Of a stretch of DNA of 64,000 nt, positions 7,740-16,938 are shown piece after piece. Position 1 is the stretch's first letter, and every line of letters begins with the position of its first letter. The notes below the pieces were generated by a model that made no database searches, was not told the origin of the DNA, and was given only the letters and a program-made list of their open reading frames with translations. Source of the DNA: Mesorhizobium sp. AR07 (lineage in GTDB: Bacteria; Pseudomonadota; Alphaproteobacteria; Rhizobiales; Rhizobiaceae); the NCBI RefSeq assembly GCF_024746815.1, contig NZ_CP080525.1, positions 558,001-622,000 of the forward strand, read 5' to 3'. The position numbers and the translations under genes are program-made.

Positions 7740-8405
7740 TCAAAACTTGTAGCTCAAATTGATGCCGACCGTGTTCAGCTTCACGTCCTGATCGCGCTCG
7801 GTGAAATCGCCGGATGCGTCGTAGTGCTCGGAGCCGAAATCATAGTAGCGGTACTGCGCGCCGACGACGAACTTGTCGGTCAGCGCGTAGTCGACGCCGG
7901 CACCCACGGTCCAGCCGACATTCGTGCGTGAACTGTCGAACGCCGTGCCCGCGGCCTGCGAGGTTTCGATGCCGGCGAAAGCGATGCCGCCAATGCCATA
8001 GACCAGCAGCCGGTCCATCGCGTAGCCGGCCTTGGCGTTGATCGAGCCGAACCACTTGACGTTGGTGCCGAAAATGTTTCCCGGCTCCGCTTCGGTCGTG
8101 CCGTCGATCGAGGCATAGTTGAGGTCGGCTTCGCCGCCGAGCACCGCCTGGTCGAACTGCCACAGGCCGGCGACATGGCCGCCGACAAAACCGCCGTGGA
8201 TGTCGGGCGAGACGGAAAACGGCGCGCCAGCTCCCCCTGATATATCGGACCGGCCCCAGCCATAGCCCGCCTGCAGGCCGGCATAGTAGCCAGTCCAGTC
8301 GAAGCCGGGCGCGGTCATCGGCACTTCGACCGTTGGGTCGGCTGCGAAAGCCGGCACGGCCAGAGCGGCAAGGAAACCGGCACTTGCGACCATCAGGCGA
8401 CGCAT
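7740..8405 (-). CDS. Omp25/Omp31-like outer-membrane beta-barrel protein
   Basis: This 221-residue protein has a signal peptide MRRLMVASAGFLAALAVPAFA, then FDWTGYYAGLQAGYGWG, the standard opening of the rhizobial Omp25/RopB-like barrels. Alternating strands follow (GSINAKAGYAMDRLLVYGIGG, VGWTVGAGVDYALTDKFVVGAQYRYYDFG), and the last residues NTVGINLSYKF end in the aromatic needed for BAM recognition. The start at 8405 is set by the signal peptide and a GGGGAG just upstream; the longer frame to 8537 would mask the signal. It stands alone upstream of the tRNA. The role is probably structural or host-surface interaction, as known for the family. Confidence 0.9.
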   Translation of the reverse strand: MRRLMVASAGFLAALAVPAFAADPTVEVPMTAPGFDWTGYYAGLQAGYGWGRSDISGGAGAPFSVSPDIHGGFVGGHVAGLWQFDQAVLGGEADLNYASIDGTTEAEPGNIFGTNVKWFGSINAKAGYAMDRLLVYGIGGIAFAGIETSQAAGTAFDSSRTNVGWTVGAGVDYALTDKFVVGAQYRYYDFGSEHYDASGDFTERDQDVKLNTVGINLSYKF

Positions 8406-8627
8406 CGAACTCCCCGAATGGCGGTTCAGAAAGGTCCTTGCGGGGACCGTAACCCGATTTTCGACAAAACGGAATTCCATTTCTGACTGCCGCTGATGTG
8501 AAGGTTTGGGTAGTCTGGTGAGGGCCGAACAGCCCAAGTGAAGGCCGAACAGGCCTCAGACTATCCACTGTTTGGCGCTGGTCAAAACCACACAGGCTTG
8601 GCACAGTCGGGCAAACAGGAGTCTTTC

Positions 8628-10445
8628 ATGGCAAACAAGCCGTCGGTGCACGCGACGAAACCAAAACCGTGGACCGAGATGGCAACACATCTGGTCGATG
8701 TCGCCATGGGCCGGAAACCCGCCGATCTCGTCATCCGCAATGGCCGCTGGGTGAACGTTCACTCGGGCGAGATCATCGCCGGCACCGACATCGCCATTGC
8801 CGGCGGGCGCTTCGCCTATTGCGGGCCGAACGCCAGCCATGCCATCGGCCAGGGCACCAAGGTGGTCGACGCCGGCGGGCGTTATCTGGTGCCCGGCCTC
8901 TGCGACGCGCACATGCATGTCGAGAGCGGCATGGTGACGGTGACCGAGTTCTGCCGCGCCGTCATTCCGCACGGCACCACCTCGATGTTCATCGACCCGC
9001 ACGAGATTGCCAATGTGCTGGGCCTGCCGGGCGTGCGGCTGATGCATGACGAGGCCGTGGCGATGCCCATCAACGTGCATGTGCAGATGCCGTCCTGCGT
9101 GCCTTCGGCGCCGGGGCTGGAACACGCCGGCGCCGAGCTGACGGTCGCCGATGTCGCCGAAGCGATGACCTGGGAAAACATCATCGGCCTGGGCGAAGTG
9201 ATGAACTTTCCCGGTGTCGTCGCCAACGATCCGGTCATGTCGGGTGAAATCGCCGCTACCGTGAAAGCAGGAAAAACGGTCGGCGGCCACTATGCCTCGC
9301 GCGATCTCGGCCTGCCCTTCCATGGCTATGTCGCCGGTGGGCCGGAAGACGACCACGAGGGCACGCGCGCGGAGGATGCCATCGCTCGGGTGCGCCAGGG
9401 CATGAAGGCAATGCTGCGGCTGGGTTCGGCCTGGTACGACGTCGCCTCGCAGATCAAGGCGGTGACCGAGAGCGGGCTCGATCCGCGCAACTTCATCCTG
9501 TGTACCGACGACAGCCATTCCGGCACGCTGGTCCATGAGGGCCATATGGACCGGGTGGTGCGCCATGCCATCCAACAGGGTTTGAAGCCGGTGACGGCAA
9601 TCCAGATGGCGACGCTCAACACCGCCCAGCATTTCAAGCTGGAACGCGAGTTGGGTTCGATCGCACCGGGGCGGCTGGCCGACCTGCTGATCGTCTCGGA
9701 TCTCACCGCGATGACCATCGACGAGGTCTATGCGCGCGGCGTCAGGCTGGCCAAGGCCGGCAAGCTTGAAATCGACATTCCGGCCTATGACTATCCTCGG
9801 ACGGCCAAGAACACCGTCAAGCTCGGCAAGAAGCTGAAGGCTCGCGATTTCGACATCGCGGCCCCCAAGGGCGCCAACGAGGTGCGCGTGCGGGTCATCG
9901 GCGTCATCGAAAACCAGGCGCCGACGCGGGCGCTGGAAGCCGACCTGCCGGTCGAGGACGGGCTGGTCGCCATGGATCGCCGCAACGATGTCTGCCAGAT
10001 CGCGCTGGTCGAGCGCCATCGGGGCACCGGCGGCGTCACCAACGCCTTTGTCTCCGGCTTCGGCTACATGGACGACTGCGCCATGGCCTCCAGCGTCGCG
10101 CATGACGCCCACCACATCATCGTCGTCGGCACCAACAAGCAGGACATGGCGCTGGCCGTGAATCGGCTGGGGGAAGTCGGCGGCGGCGTCGTGCTGTTCT
10201 CCAAGGGCAAGGAACTGGCGCTGGTCGAAATGCCGATCGCCGGGCTGATGTCGGACGAGCGGGCGGAGATTGTCGCGGCCAAGGCCGAGAAGCTCACCGA
10301 GGCGATGCGCAAGATGGGCTGTTCACTGAACAACGCCTACATGCAGCACTCGCTGCTGGCGCTGGTCGTCATTCCGGAACTGAGGATTTCCGATGTCGGG
10401 CTGATCGATGTGACGACTTTCCAGAAGGTCGACCTGTTCGTCTAG
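8628..10445 (+). CDS. ade: adenine deaminase
   Basis: This 605-residue amidohydrolase converts adenine to hypoxanthine and ammonia in purine salvage. Visible metal ligands and motifs are GLCDAHMHVESGMVTVTEFC (HxH), MFIDPHEIANVLG, GGHYASRD and CTDDSHSGTLVHEGHMD. The C-terminal adenine-deaminase domain has VIENQAP and a final stretch ending TFQKVDLFV. The start at 8628 has AGGAG about 10 bases upstream and gives normal length; the frame extends to 8538 without a site. No purine riboswitch was seen upstream. An inverted repeat follows the stop. Confidence 0.93.
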   Translation: MANKPSVHATKPKPWTEMATHLVDVAMGRKPADLVIRNGRWVNVHSGEIIAGTDIAIAGGRFAYCGPNASHAIGQGTKVVDAGGRYLVPGLCDAHMHVESGMVTVTEFCRAVIPHGTTSMFIDPHEIANVLGLPGVRLMHDEAVAMPINVHVQMPSCVPSAPGLEHAGAELTVADVAEAMTWENIIGLGEVMNFPGVVANDPVMSGEIAATVKAGKTVGGHYASRDLGLPFHGYVAGGPEDDHEGTRAEDAIARVRQGMKAMLRLGSAWYDVASQIKAVTESGLDPRNFILCTDDSHSGTLVHEGHMDRVVRHAIQQGLKPVTAIQMATLNTAQHFKLERELGSIAPGRLADLLIVSDLTAMTIDEVYARGVRLAKAGKLEIDIPAYDYPRTAKNTVKLGKKLKARDFDIAAPKGANEVRVRVIGVIENQAPTRALEADLPVEDGLVAMDRRNDVCQIALVERHRGTGGVTNAFVSGFGYMDDCAMASSVAHDAHHIIVVGTNKQDMALAVNRLGEVGGGVVLFSKGKELALVEMPIAGLMSDERAEIVAAKAEKLTEAMRKMGCSLNNAYMQHSLLALVVIPELRISDVGLIDVTTFQKVDLFV

Positions 10446-10449
10446 CCTA

Positions 10450-10493
10450 TGTCGATATTCGGGTGAGGACGGCCTGACCCGAATCTCAACACA
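10450..10493. repeat. short TGTYGATATTC...GAATCTCAACA inverted repeat
   Basis: The arms ATTCGGGT and ACCCGAAT enclose 12 bases, inside ends TGTCGATATTC and GAATCTCAACACA. Both ends closely match those of the 137-base element at 16939-17075, so this looks like an internally deleted copy. It sits 5 bases after the ade stop, between converging genes, and may serve as a terminator. Confidence 0.55.
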
Positions 10494-10512
10494 CCCTGGC
10501 GCTTGATGGCAC

Positions 10513-11676
10513 TCAGCCGCCAGTTGCGATGGTCAGCACCTTGAACGGTGTGGTGATGACGATCTCGGCAACCGAGCCGACGGCCTTGCCGAGGCCCTGG
10601 CCGAGATTGTTGAGCTGCGCCGGAGGGGTTTCGTCCGAGGCCAGGCCGGCAGGCGTGCGCAAGCTGTCGCCAAGCAATTGCACCAGGAATGGATTGTCGG
10701 CGAACTTGGCATGGTTCAAGCGGTCGCCGCCTTTGACCTGCGTCAGGTCGACCACGGACACGCCGTAGCTGGCGAGGTCCGCCGCATTGGCATAGTCGCC
10801 GACACGCGGCTTGTCGCCGGAGATCAGGCTGGACAGTTTCAGAGCACGATCGTCGCCTGAAAGCAGGATGGCGAAGGGCTTGGTCGGCTTGCCGTAGCGC
10901 ATCATCTGTTTCTTGAAGACATCGACATCGATGTCCGGCGACGCCAGGACGACACGCCCGAGCTTGCCGCCGAGATCGCGGTCGCCAGTGATGGCGAGCT
11001 GGCGCAGCGCTTCCATCGTCACCCAGGTTCCCATGGAATGGGCGATGATGTCGATGCTCTTGACCCGCGTCCTGGCCAGCATCCTGAGCGTCGCCTCGAG
11101 GTCGTCGCGCGCCGCGTTGGCGCTTTCCTTGTCGTAGATATAACCGGTCGTCTTGCCGCTCGAAGCCCACGAGAACAGCACCGGCGTACCGGGATATTTG
11201 GTGTCGTGGACGATCTGCGTCAGCCGGTAGATGCCGTCGTCGAAGCCGTTGTTGAAACCGTGCACGAAAACCAGCGCACGGTCGCCGCGCATGGCGATGT
11301 CGGCGCCGACCGCCTTGGCGAATTGCGGCGCGCCTTCGTAGAAGGTGACGTCCTTGGCGGTGAAATCCTTGACCGGATTGCTGTTTGCCGATCCCTTGGC
11401 GCGCTCGATGGCGCCCACTTGATGGCTTTTGGGAACGGTCATGTCGACACGTGCAAAGCTTGTGGTCAGCGAGCGGTCGCCGTCATAGACCTGTCGCGGG
11501 TCCTTTGTTGCCCTCTGGCGTGTCGTCGCAACGAAGATATCATGCGTCGCCGCGATGTCGGAAGCGGGCACTGCGACCGTCGTTTTGTTGAGCAGATCAT
11601 GTGTGTTCTGGCCGGCGCAGCCGGCGACAGCAAGCGCGAACGCGACGATGACGAAACTCTTCAAACGCAGGGTCAC
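10513..11676 (-). CDS. DUF900-type alpha/beta hydrolase lipoprotein, copy 2
   Basis: This is a 387-residue protein. A lipoprotein signal ends in the lipobox VAGC. The alpha/beta-hydrolase core has VFVHGFNNGFDDGIYRL (oxyanion strand), DIIAHSMGTW with the nucleophile Ser in G/A-H-S-M-G, and a late Asp in LASPDIDVDVF. This is the DUF900 esterase-like family. It starts with GTG after GGGAG. It is closely similar over most of its length to the gene upstream (11811-12884), differing mainly by a C-terminal extension of about 40 residues rich in Gly and hydrophobics (GQGLGKAVGSVAEIVI). Substrate is unknown; the lipid anchor places it at the periplasmic face of the envelope. Confidence 0.85.
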   Translation of the reverse strand: MTLRLKSFVIVAFALAVAGCAGQNTHDLLNKTTVAVPASDIAATHDIFVATTRQRATKDPRQVYDGDRSLTTSFARVDMTVPKSHQVGAIERAKGSANSNPVKDFTAKDVTFYEGAPQFAKAVGADIAMRGDRALVFVHGFNNGFDDGIYRLTQIVHDTKYPGTPVLFSWASSGKTTGYIYDKESANAARDDLEATLRMLARTRVKSIDIIAHSMGTWVTMEALRQLAITGDRDLGGKLGRVVLASPDIDVDVFKKQMMRYGKPTKPFAILLSGDDRALKLSSLISGDKPRVGDYANAADLASYGVSVVDLTQVKGGDRLNHAKFADNPFLVQLLGDSLRTPAGLASDETPPAQLNNLGQGLGKAVGSVAEIVITTPFKVLTIATGG

Positions 11677-11810
11677 GCGCCGGCTCCCGCAAAGGGGGAC
11701 GTCGAATGAATGACGTCGATGGTTACCCCGATAAAGCCAGAGGCCGGCGCGGTCCAGTTCAAAGTGAGCCGGTACGTCCGCAGTGCTGAACGGCGCCCCC
11801 GGAACCGCAT

Positions 11811-12884
11811 CTATTGGCCGAGCAGGCCGATGCGATCGGTCACGTCTCGGTCGCTGGCAAAGCCGTCATCCTCGCGCAGCCGCTGGCCGATCATCTTCAC
11901 CAGTTCCGGATTGTCTGCGAATTTCGTGTGGTTGAAGCTGTCGGTTCCCTTGACCTTGGAGAGGTCGACGACCGTCACGCCGTATGAGGCAAGGTCGGCC
12001 GCATCCTTGTAGTCGCCGACGCGCGGCCGTGAGCCGGCAATCAGGCCGGAAAGTCTCAATGCCCGATCGTCGTCGGACAACAGCAGGATGAACGGCTTGT
12101 CCGGTTTGCCGTAGCGCCGCATCTGGCTCTTGAACACATCGACATCGATGTCGGGCGAGGCCAGCACCACGTCGCCAAGCTTGCCGCCGAGATCGCGGTC
12201 GCCGCTTATGGCCATCTGGCGCAGCGTTTCCATGGTCACCCAGGTTCCCATCGAATGCGCGACAATGTCGATGCGCCGCGCGCCGGACTGCTGCAGCATC
12301 CTCAGTGTCACTTCCAGCTGGTCACGCGCCGCGCTGGCGCTTTCCTTGTCGTAGACATAGTCGGTGGTCCTGGCGCCCGAAGCCCAGGAAAACAGCACAG
12401 GTGTGCCCGGATAGCCGGAATCATGGACGATCTGGGTCAGGCGGTAGACTGCGGCGTCGAAGCCGGTGTTGTAGCCATGCACGAAGACCATGACGCGGCC
12501 GCCGCGCGCCGCGATGTCGGCGTTGAGCGCGCCGGAGAATTTCGGCTGTGTGTCGTAGCCGACGACTTCGGAAGCCATGAAATACTTGGCCGGGTCGTTC
12601 GATTTGCCGCGCGAACGGCGCTCGATCTGACCGGTCTGGTGGGAACCTGGGACAGTGACGTTGACGCGGGCGTAATTCAGCGTGGCCGAGCGTTCGCCGT
12701 CGAAAACCTTGTTGGGATCGTCGGACTTCTTGCGCGTCGTGGCAATGAAGATGCTGTGGTTGCCGGCAATCTCCGTCACCGGGGCAGCTATGATGGCGCT
12801 GCCAAGCAGTTCCTGTGTTTGCGGGCCGGCGCAGCCGGCGACGAGCAAGGCAAGGACAACGGCAAGGGTCTTCTTCAAAGGCAC
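11811..12884 (-). CDS. DUF900-type alpha/beta hydrolase lipoprotein, copy 1
   Basis: This is a 357-residue protein with lipobox VAGC, VFVHGYNTGFDAAVYRL, the nucleophile motif IVAHSMGTWVTME and LASPDIDVDVF. It is a tandem paralogue of the gene 134 bases downstream: blocks such as DRDLGGKLG, PRVGDY, AADLASYGV and NHxKFADNP are shared. It also uses a GTG start. It lacks the C-terminal extension of the other copy. Both probably come from one duplication and may be one transcript; no terminator was seen between them. Substrate is unknown. Confidence 0.85.
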   Translation of the reverse strand: MPLKKTLAVVLALLVAGCAGPQTQELLGSAIIAAPVTEIAGNHSIFIATTRKKSDDPNKVFDGERSATLNYARVNVTVPGSHQTGQIERRSRGKSNDPAKYFMASEVVGYDTQPKFSGALNADIAARGGRVMVFVHGYNTGFDAAVYRLTQIVHDSGYPGTPVLFSWASGARTTDYVYDKESASAARDQLEVTLRMLQQSGARRIDIVAHSMGTWVTMETLRQMAISGDRDLGGKLGDVVLASPDIDVDVFKSQMRRYGKPDKPFILLLSDDDRALRLSGLIAGSRPRVGDYKDAADLASYGVTVVDLSKVKGTDSFNHTKFADNPELVKMIGQRLREDDGFASDRDVTDRIGLLGQ

Positions 12885-13423
12885 TTAGAAATTCCCACTC
12901 CGGCCAAAGGCCTGTCTACCCCCGCGCCATCTCCCGGACAGGCAGAGTGCGGCAGAACTAAGTCGTGTCCGGCCGAAACCCGGTCTGCGCCTGACTACAG
13001 CCATCGCACTGTGGCGCGAAAGCCAAAATGGCGGCAGAAATGCCGGAATGTTGGAGAAAGGCAGCACCTCCGCCTTGAGGCCGATACCAAGCACATCCGC
13101 CATGAAGGCACGCCGTGCCTCGATGCGGCGTCAGGCTTCGGGATAGCGCGCCGCGATCTCTTCGCGCAGCGTCTCGTCGGCGAGCGCGATGCCGTCCTCG
13201 ATGTTGACGCGACGGGCATGAACAAACGCCTCCAAGTGCTTGCAGGGATTCTGGAATGCCCGTTGCGGAGGGGTATGAATGGCCGGACGATGGCGTCGCG
13301 GGGCCGGATATGCAATAGGCTGAAACGGGCGGCAAGACGGCAAGGCGCGCAGGAAAACGCCGTTGCGCGGCCCGATCAATGATAGAGGCCCGCCGGCAAC
13401 GTGCGGTGCGAGGTGGTTTTCCG
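12885..13423. other. 539-base gap between divergent DUF900 and ilvA genes
   Basis: This gap should hold the promoters of both flanking genes, but I see no convincing promoter boxes or attenuator. A minus-strand frame at 13131-13379 (82 codons) has a protein-like C-terminus (HLEAFVHARRVNIEDGIALADETL) but a low-complexity Arg/Pro-rich start and no ribosome site, so it may be a gene remnant. No tRNA, repeat or terminator was recognised. Confidence 0.4.
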
Positions 13424-14680
13424 ATGAACAGCTTCTCTTCCCGCGTTGCCGTCGCTGCCGCCGCGATCCGCCAGATCTTTCCGGAAACGCCGCTGCAGGA
13501 AAACGACTATCTGTCGAAAAAGACCGGTGCGCGGGTGCTGCTCAAGCGCGAGGACCTGTCGCCGGTACGCTCCTACAAGATCCGTGGCGCCTTCAACTTC
13601 TTCCGCAAGACTCTCGCGGCGGGCAATGAAGCCGAACTGTTCGTCTGCGCCTCCGCCGGCAACCATGCGCAGGGCTTCGCCTTCGTCTGCCGTCATTTCG
13701 GCAAAAAGGGCGTGGTGTTCATGCCGGTGACGACGCCGCAGCAGAAGATCGACAAGACCAGGCTGTTCGGCGGCGAGTTCGTCGAGATCAGGCTGGTCGG
13801 CGATTTCTTCGACGATTGCTACCGCGCGGCCTTCGAATTCACCGAAAGTTCCGGCGCCCACATGGTGCCGCCCTTCGACCACAAGGACATCATCGAGGGC
13901 CAGGCGACTGTCGCCTACGAGATATCAGACCAGATGCCGGGCGCACGCATGCCCGACATCATCATGCTGCCGGTCGGCGGTGGCGGGCTCGCCGCCGGCG
14001 TCACCCATTATTTCGCCGATCAGGGCCGGGAAGCGCGCTTCGTCTTCTGCGAGCCAGCCGGTGCGCCAAGCCTGCGCGAAAGCCTGTCTGCCGGAAAGCG
14101 CTTGAAGCTCGCCAAGGTCGACAATTTCGTCGATGGCGCGGCGGTCGCCGAGATCGGCCGCGAGCCGTTGCGGCATCTCAAGGATTTTCCTGCCGACACT
14201 GTGCGGCTGATCCCGGAAAACCGGCTCTGCGCCACCATGATCGAGATGCTCAACGTCGAAGGCGTCGTGCTGGAGCCGGCCGGCGCGCTGGCGATCGACG
14301 CGCTGAAGGACTTTTCGAAGAAGGAGATCAGGGGCAAGACCATCGTCGCCGTGGTTTCGGGTGGCAATTTCGACTTCGAGCGGCTGCCGGACGTCAAGGA
14401 ACGGGCGCTGCGCTTCGAGGGCCTGAAGAAATACTTCATCATCCGCTTTCCGCAGCGGCCGGGCGCGCTGCGCGATTTCCTCGAACTGCTCGGTCCCGAC
14501 GACGACATCGCCCGCTTCGAATATCTGAAGAAATCGGCGCGCAATTTCGGTTCGGTGCTGATCGGCATCGAAACCAGGGACCGCCGCAATTTCGACCTGC
14601 TCAAGGCGAACTTTGAAGCCGAGGGTGTCCAGTATCAGGACATCACCGACAACGAGACATTGGCCGGGTTCATCATATGA
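13424..14680 (+). CDS. ilvA: threonine ammonia-lyase (threonine dehydratase)
   Basis: This 418-residue PLP enzyme makes 2-oxobutanoate from threonine for isoleucine synthesis. The PLP-binding Lys lies in SPVRSYKIRGAFNF, the SAGNHAQGFAF and VGGGGLAAGV loops are present, and the C-terminus from about residue 330 (LKKYFIIRFPQRPGALRDFLE) is a single ACT-like regulatory domain, as in the shorter IlvA forms. The start at 13424 has AGGTGG upstream and matches the family start; the frame opens earlier at 13379. Its stop overlaps the next gene by 4 bases (ATGA). Confidence 0.93.
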   Translation: MNSFSSRVAVAAAAIRQIFPETPLQENDYLSKKTGARVLLKREDLSPVRSYKIRGAFNFFRKTLAAGNEAELFVCASAGNHAQGFAFVCRHFGKKGVVFMPVTTPQQKIDKTRLFGGEFVEIRLVGDFFDDCYRAAFEFTESSGAHMVPPFDHKDIIEGQATVAYEISDQMPGARMPDIIMLPVGGGGLAAGVTHYFADQGREARFVFCEPAGAPSLRESLSAGKRLKLAKVDNFVDGAAVAEIGREPLRHLKDFPADTVRLIPENRLCATMIEMLNVEGVVLEPAGALAIDALKDFSKKEIRGKTIVAVVSGGNFDFERLPDVKERALRFEGLKKYFIIRFPQRPGALRDFLELLGPDDDIARFEYLKKSARNFGSVLIGIETRDRRNFDLLKANFEAEGVQYQDITDNETLAGFII

Positions 14681-15240
14681 GCGGCACGGCAGGAAAAACC
14701 TTCATCGCGCTGTTTTCCGGCATCAATGTCGGCGGCAATCGCATCGTCAAGATGGCGGAGTTGCGGTCGTTCTTCGAGGATCTCGGCTTTTCCGATGTCG
14801 CCACCTATGTGCAGAGCGGCAATGCCGTGTTCCGGGCGAAGAAGGGTGGCTCAGCGACGCTGACGAAGCAGATCGAGGCAGCCTTCGAGAAGAAATGGGG
14901 ATTTCATTCGCGCATCATGGTGCGCGATCTCGGCTGGTTCGAGCGGCTTGTGGCGGACAACCCGTACCCGGATATCTCAGAAGAACCAACCAAGCTCCAT
15001 GCCTATGCGTTGGAGCGCGAGCCGACCGCCGATGAGGTGGCGAGGCTGGCCGAAAAGTGCACCGGCCCCGAACGGTTCGAGATCAAGGGTGACGTGCTCT
15101 ATCTGCACGCGCCGGACGGGCTCGGCAAATCGGTGTTTGCCAATCTGATCCCGCGCACGCTGAAGGTGCCGGGCACCGCGCGCAACTGGCGCTCGGTGCT
15201 GGCGCTGCTGGAGATGGCCGCTCAGGCTGATGGAAAGTAG
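14677..15240 (+). CDS. DUF1697 domain protein
   Basis: This is a 187-residue protein with the DUF1697 pattern: FIALFSGINVGGNRIVKMAELR at the N-terminus, then VATYVQSGNAVFRA, and near the end FANLIPRTLKVPGTARNWRSVLALLEM. The family is widespread and uncharacterised. Translation is coupled to ilvA through an ATGA overlap, which is consistent with one transcript, but no functional link to isoleucine synthesis is known. Confidence 0.88.
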   Translation: MSGTAGKTFIALFSGINVGGNRIVKMAELRSFFEDLGFSDVATYVQSGNAVFRAKKGGSATLTKQIEAAFEKKWGFHSRIMVRDLGWFERLVADNPYPDISEEPTKLHAYALEREPTADEVARLAEKCTGPERFEIKGDVLYLHAPDGLGKSVFANLIPRTLKVPGTARNWRSVLALLEMAAQADGK

Positions 15241-15246
15241 ACCAGC

Positions 15247-15540
15247 TTATACCGCCGTGGCGGGCTTCCAGTCGAAGGTTAGCTCTTCGCGGAAAGCAAA
15301 ACGCTTGATGTGATCGGCAACGACGCTTTCCAGGCGCTCGAGCGATCCGCCTTCGTCAGTCGACACTGTGACATGCAACGCGCTCGCATCGGCATCCATG
15401 ACGGTGCGGCCCAGCGAGAGATCGATCGTGCCATGGTGCGGGTCGAACTCGACGGGGAATTTATGCGCCCAGTGCTTGCACAGCTGCTGCAAATAGCGGC
15501 TGGCATGTTCGGTGGCGACATCGGCATGGCTGGTCGGCAT
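15247..15540 (-). CDS. DUF2218 domain protein
   Basis: This is a 97-residue protein starting MPTSHADVATEHASRYLQQL. The family pattern is visible: an A-x-RYLxQLCKHWAHKFPVEFDPHHGTIDL block, then a strand pair and VVADHIKRFAFREEL, ending in LTFDWKP. Function is unknown; members often lie near siderophore or iron genes, but none is seen here. The start at 15540 follows GGAG 9 bases upstream and excludes a longer unrelated leader. Confidence 0.85.
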   Translation of the reverse strand: MPTSHADVATEHASRYLQQLCKHWAHKFPVEFDPHHGTIDLSLGRTVMDADASALHVTVSTDEGGSLERLESVVADHIKRFAFREELTFDWKPATAV

Positions 15541-15680
15541 GAGTGAATTCTCCGGGAGGGCAGGCGCCCATTGCATGGATAGGGCGCCAGATTTTCCATG
15601 TTGGCGCGACAGCGGGCAGATAGGTGCCGTCGCGCAAAACGCCAAAAGGCAGCCGGGCGATTTTCCGCTGGGGTCGAGGC

Positions 15681-16121
15681 CTACCAGCTCCCGGTGTTCG
15701 CCATTGAAGCCCAGGGTTCGGCCTTGGCCTTGGCCGGGCCTTTCTGCAAGAGCTCGATCGAGATGCCGTCCGGCGACCTGATGAAGGCCATGTTGCCGTC
15801 GCGCGGCGGCCGGTTGATGATGACGCCGTTGTCCATCAGATGCTGGCAGGTGGCGTAGATGTCGTCGACCTCATAGGCGAGGTGGCCGAAATTGCGCCCG
15901 CCCTTGTAGTCTTCCGGGTCCCAGTTGTAGGTCAGTTCGACCAGCGGCGCCTTTTCGTTGATGCCGCTCTCCTTGTCTTCCGGCGCGGCGAGGAAGATCA
16001 GCGTGAAGCGGCCCTGCTCGTTTTCGTAGCGGCGCACCTCCTTGAGGCCGAGCTTGGCACAGTAGAAATCGAGCGAGGCATCGACGTCGGCGACGCGGAC
16101 CATGGTGTGCAGATAGCGCAT
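15681..16121 (-). CDS. gloA: lactoylglutathione lyase (glyoxalase I)
   Basis: This 146-residue VOC-fold enzyme isomerises the methylglyoxal-glutathione adduct. Metal ligands are visible in the two halves: His in MRYLHTMVRV, Glu in the strand after RFTLIFLA (VELTYNWD), His in NFGHLAYEVDD, and Glu in GISIELLQKG. The start at 16121 follows GAGGAAAT and is the standard N-terminus; the longer frame to 16232 is spurious. It detoxifies methylglyoxal in the cytoplasm. Confidence 0.92.
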   Translation of the reverse strand: MRYLHTMVRVADVDASLDFYCAKLGLKEVRRYENEQGRFTLIFLAAPEDKESGINEKAPLVELTYNWDPEDYKGGRNFGHLAYEVDDIYATCQHLMDNGVIINRPPRDGNMAFIRSPDGISIELLQKGPAKAKAEPWASMANTGSW

Positions 16122-16339
16122 GTGATTTCCTCGACAAATTGGGTTGCGGCGCAACATAGGGTCGACCCGGCCAAAGGGCAATCGGTGGGCACTGCGCAAT
16201 GCCGGCAAAGAACAAATCCGGTATTCCCCCAATGAACCGTGAAAAAAGGCACGTCAGGTCTTGCACACACCGGAAGCCGCGGTGTTAATCTGGTGTCAAG
16301 AATCAGTTGCGGTGTTCTTGAGAATAAGGGGGCATTCTT

Positions 16340-16936
16340 ATGGGGGAAAAGGCCTCTTTGACGGGGCGGGACGGAACCCTTGGCGACGCGTTGAAGCATG
16401 ACGAAGGCGGCGACGCCGCTGATCTGCTCGAGATAGCCGGCGCCATAAAGTGGTTCGATGTGGCCAAGGGCTACGGTTTCATCCTTCCGGATGACGGCAT
16501 CTCGGGCGACATCCTCCTCCATGTGACATGTCTTCGAAGGGATGGCTTCCAGACGGCCCTGGAGGGTGCGCGCGTGGTCTGCCTCGTCAAGCATGGCGAT
16601 CGCGGATTGCAGGCCTTCCGGGTGCTGTCCATGGACATCACCACCGCGGTGCATCCAGCCGAGCTGCAGGAGCAGCGCACCCATGCCGCGGTGACGCCGG
16701 AAAGCGGCCTCGAACGCGCTTTGGTGAAATGGTTCAACCGCACCAAGGGGTTTGGTTTTCTCACCCGCGGCGAGGGCACCGAGGACATTTTTGTCCACAT
16801 GGAAACGCTGCGGCGCTACGGCATCACCGAGCTTCGACCGGGACAGGTCGTGCTGGTTCGTTTTGGACGCGGCGACAAAGGCCTTATGGCTGCCGAAATT
16901 CACCCCGATATGGGCACCTTGCCGGTTTCGCACTAA
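16340..16936 (+). CDS. double cold-shock-domain protein
   Basis: This is a 198-residue protein with two CSDs. The first begins near residue 32: [19 protein letters not shown], then DILLHVT. The second begins near residue 127: [20 protein letters not shown], then [12 protein letters not shown]1-type (KGYGFI, KGFGFL) and RNP2-type (ILLHV, IFVHM) motifs are intact in both. It probably binds single-stranded RNA or DNA. Twin-CSD proteins of this length are characteristic of alphaproteobacteria. The N-terminal 30 residues are acidic and probably disordered. The ATG has a GGGGG stretch a few bases upstream. Confidence 0.9.
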   Translation: MGEKASLTGRDGTLGDALKHDEGGDAADLLEIAGAIKWFDVAKGYGFILPDDGISGDILLHVTCLRRDGFQTALEGARVVCLVKHGDRGLQAFRVLSMDITTAVHPAELQEQRTHAAVTPESGLERALVKWFNRTKGFGFLTRGEGTEDIFVHMETLRRYGITELRPGQVVLVRFGRGDKGLMAAEIHPDMGTLPVSH

Positions 16937-16938
16937 GG

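Noticed and set aside
8406..8627. Possible purine riboswitch upstream of ade
   Set aside because: No purine-aptamer three-way junction core or conserved loops seen.
8556..10115. 519-codon minus-strand frame opposite ade
   Set aside because: Shadow of a well-supported adenine deaminase.
13131..13379. 82-codon minus-strand frame upstream of ilvA
   Set aside because: The tail looks protein-like but no start signal or family; noted as a possible remnant only.
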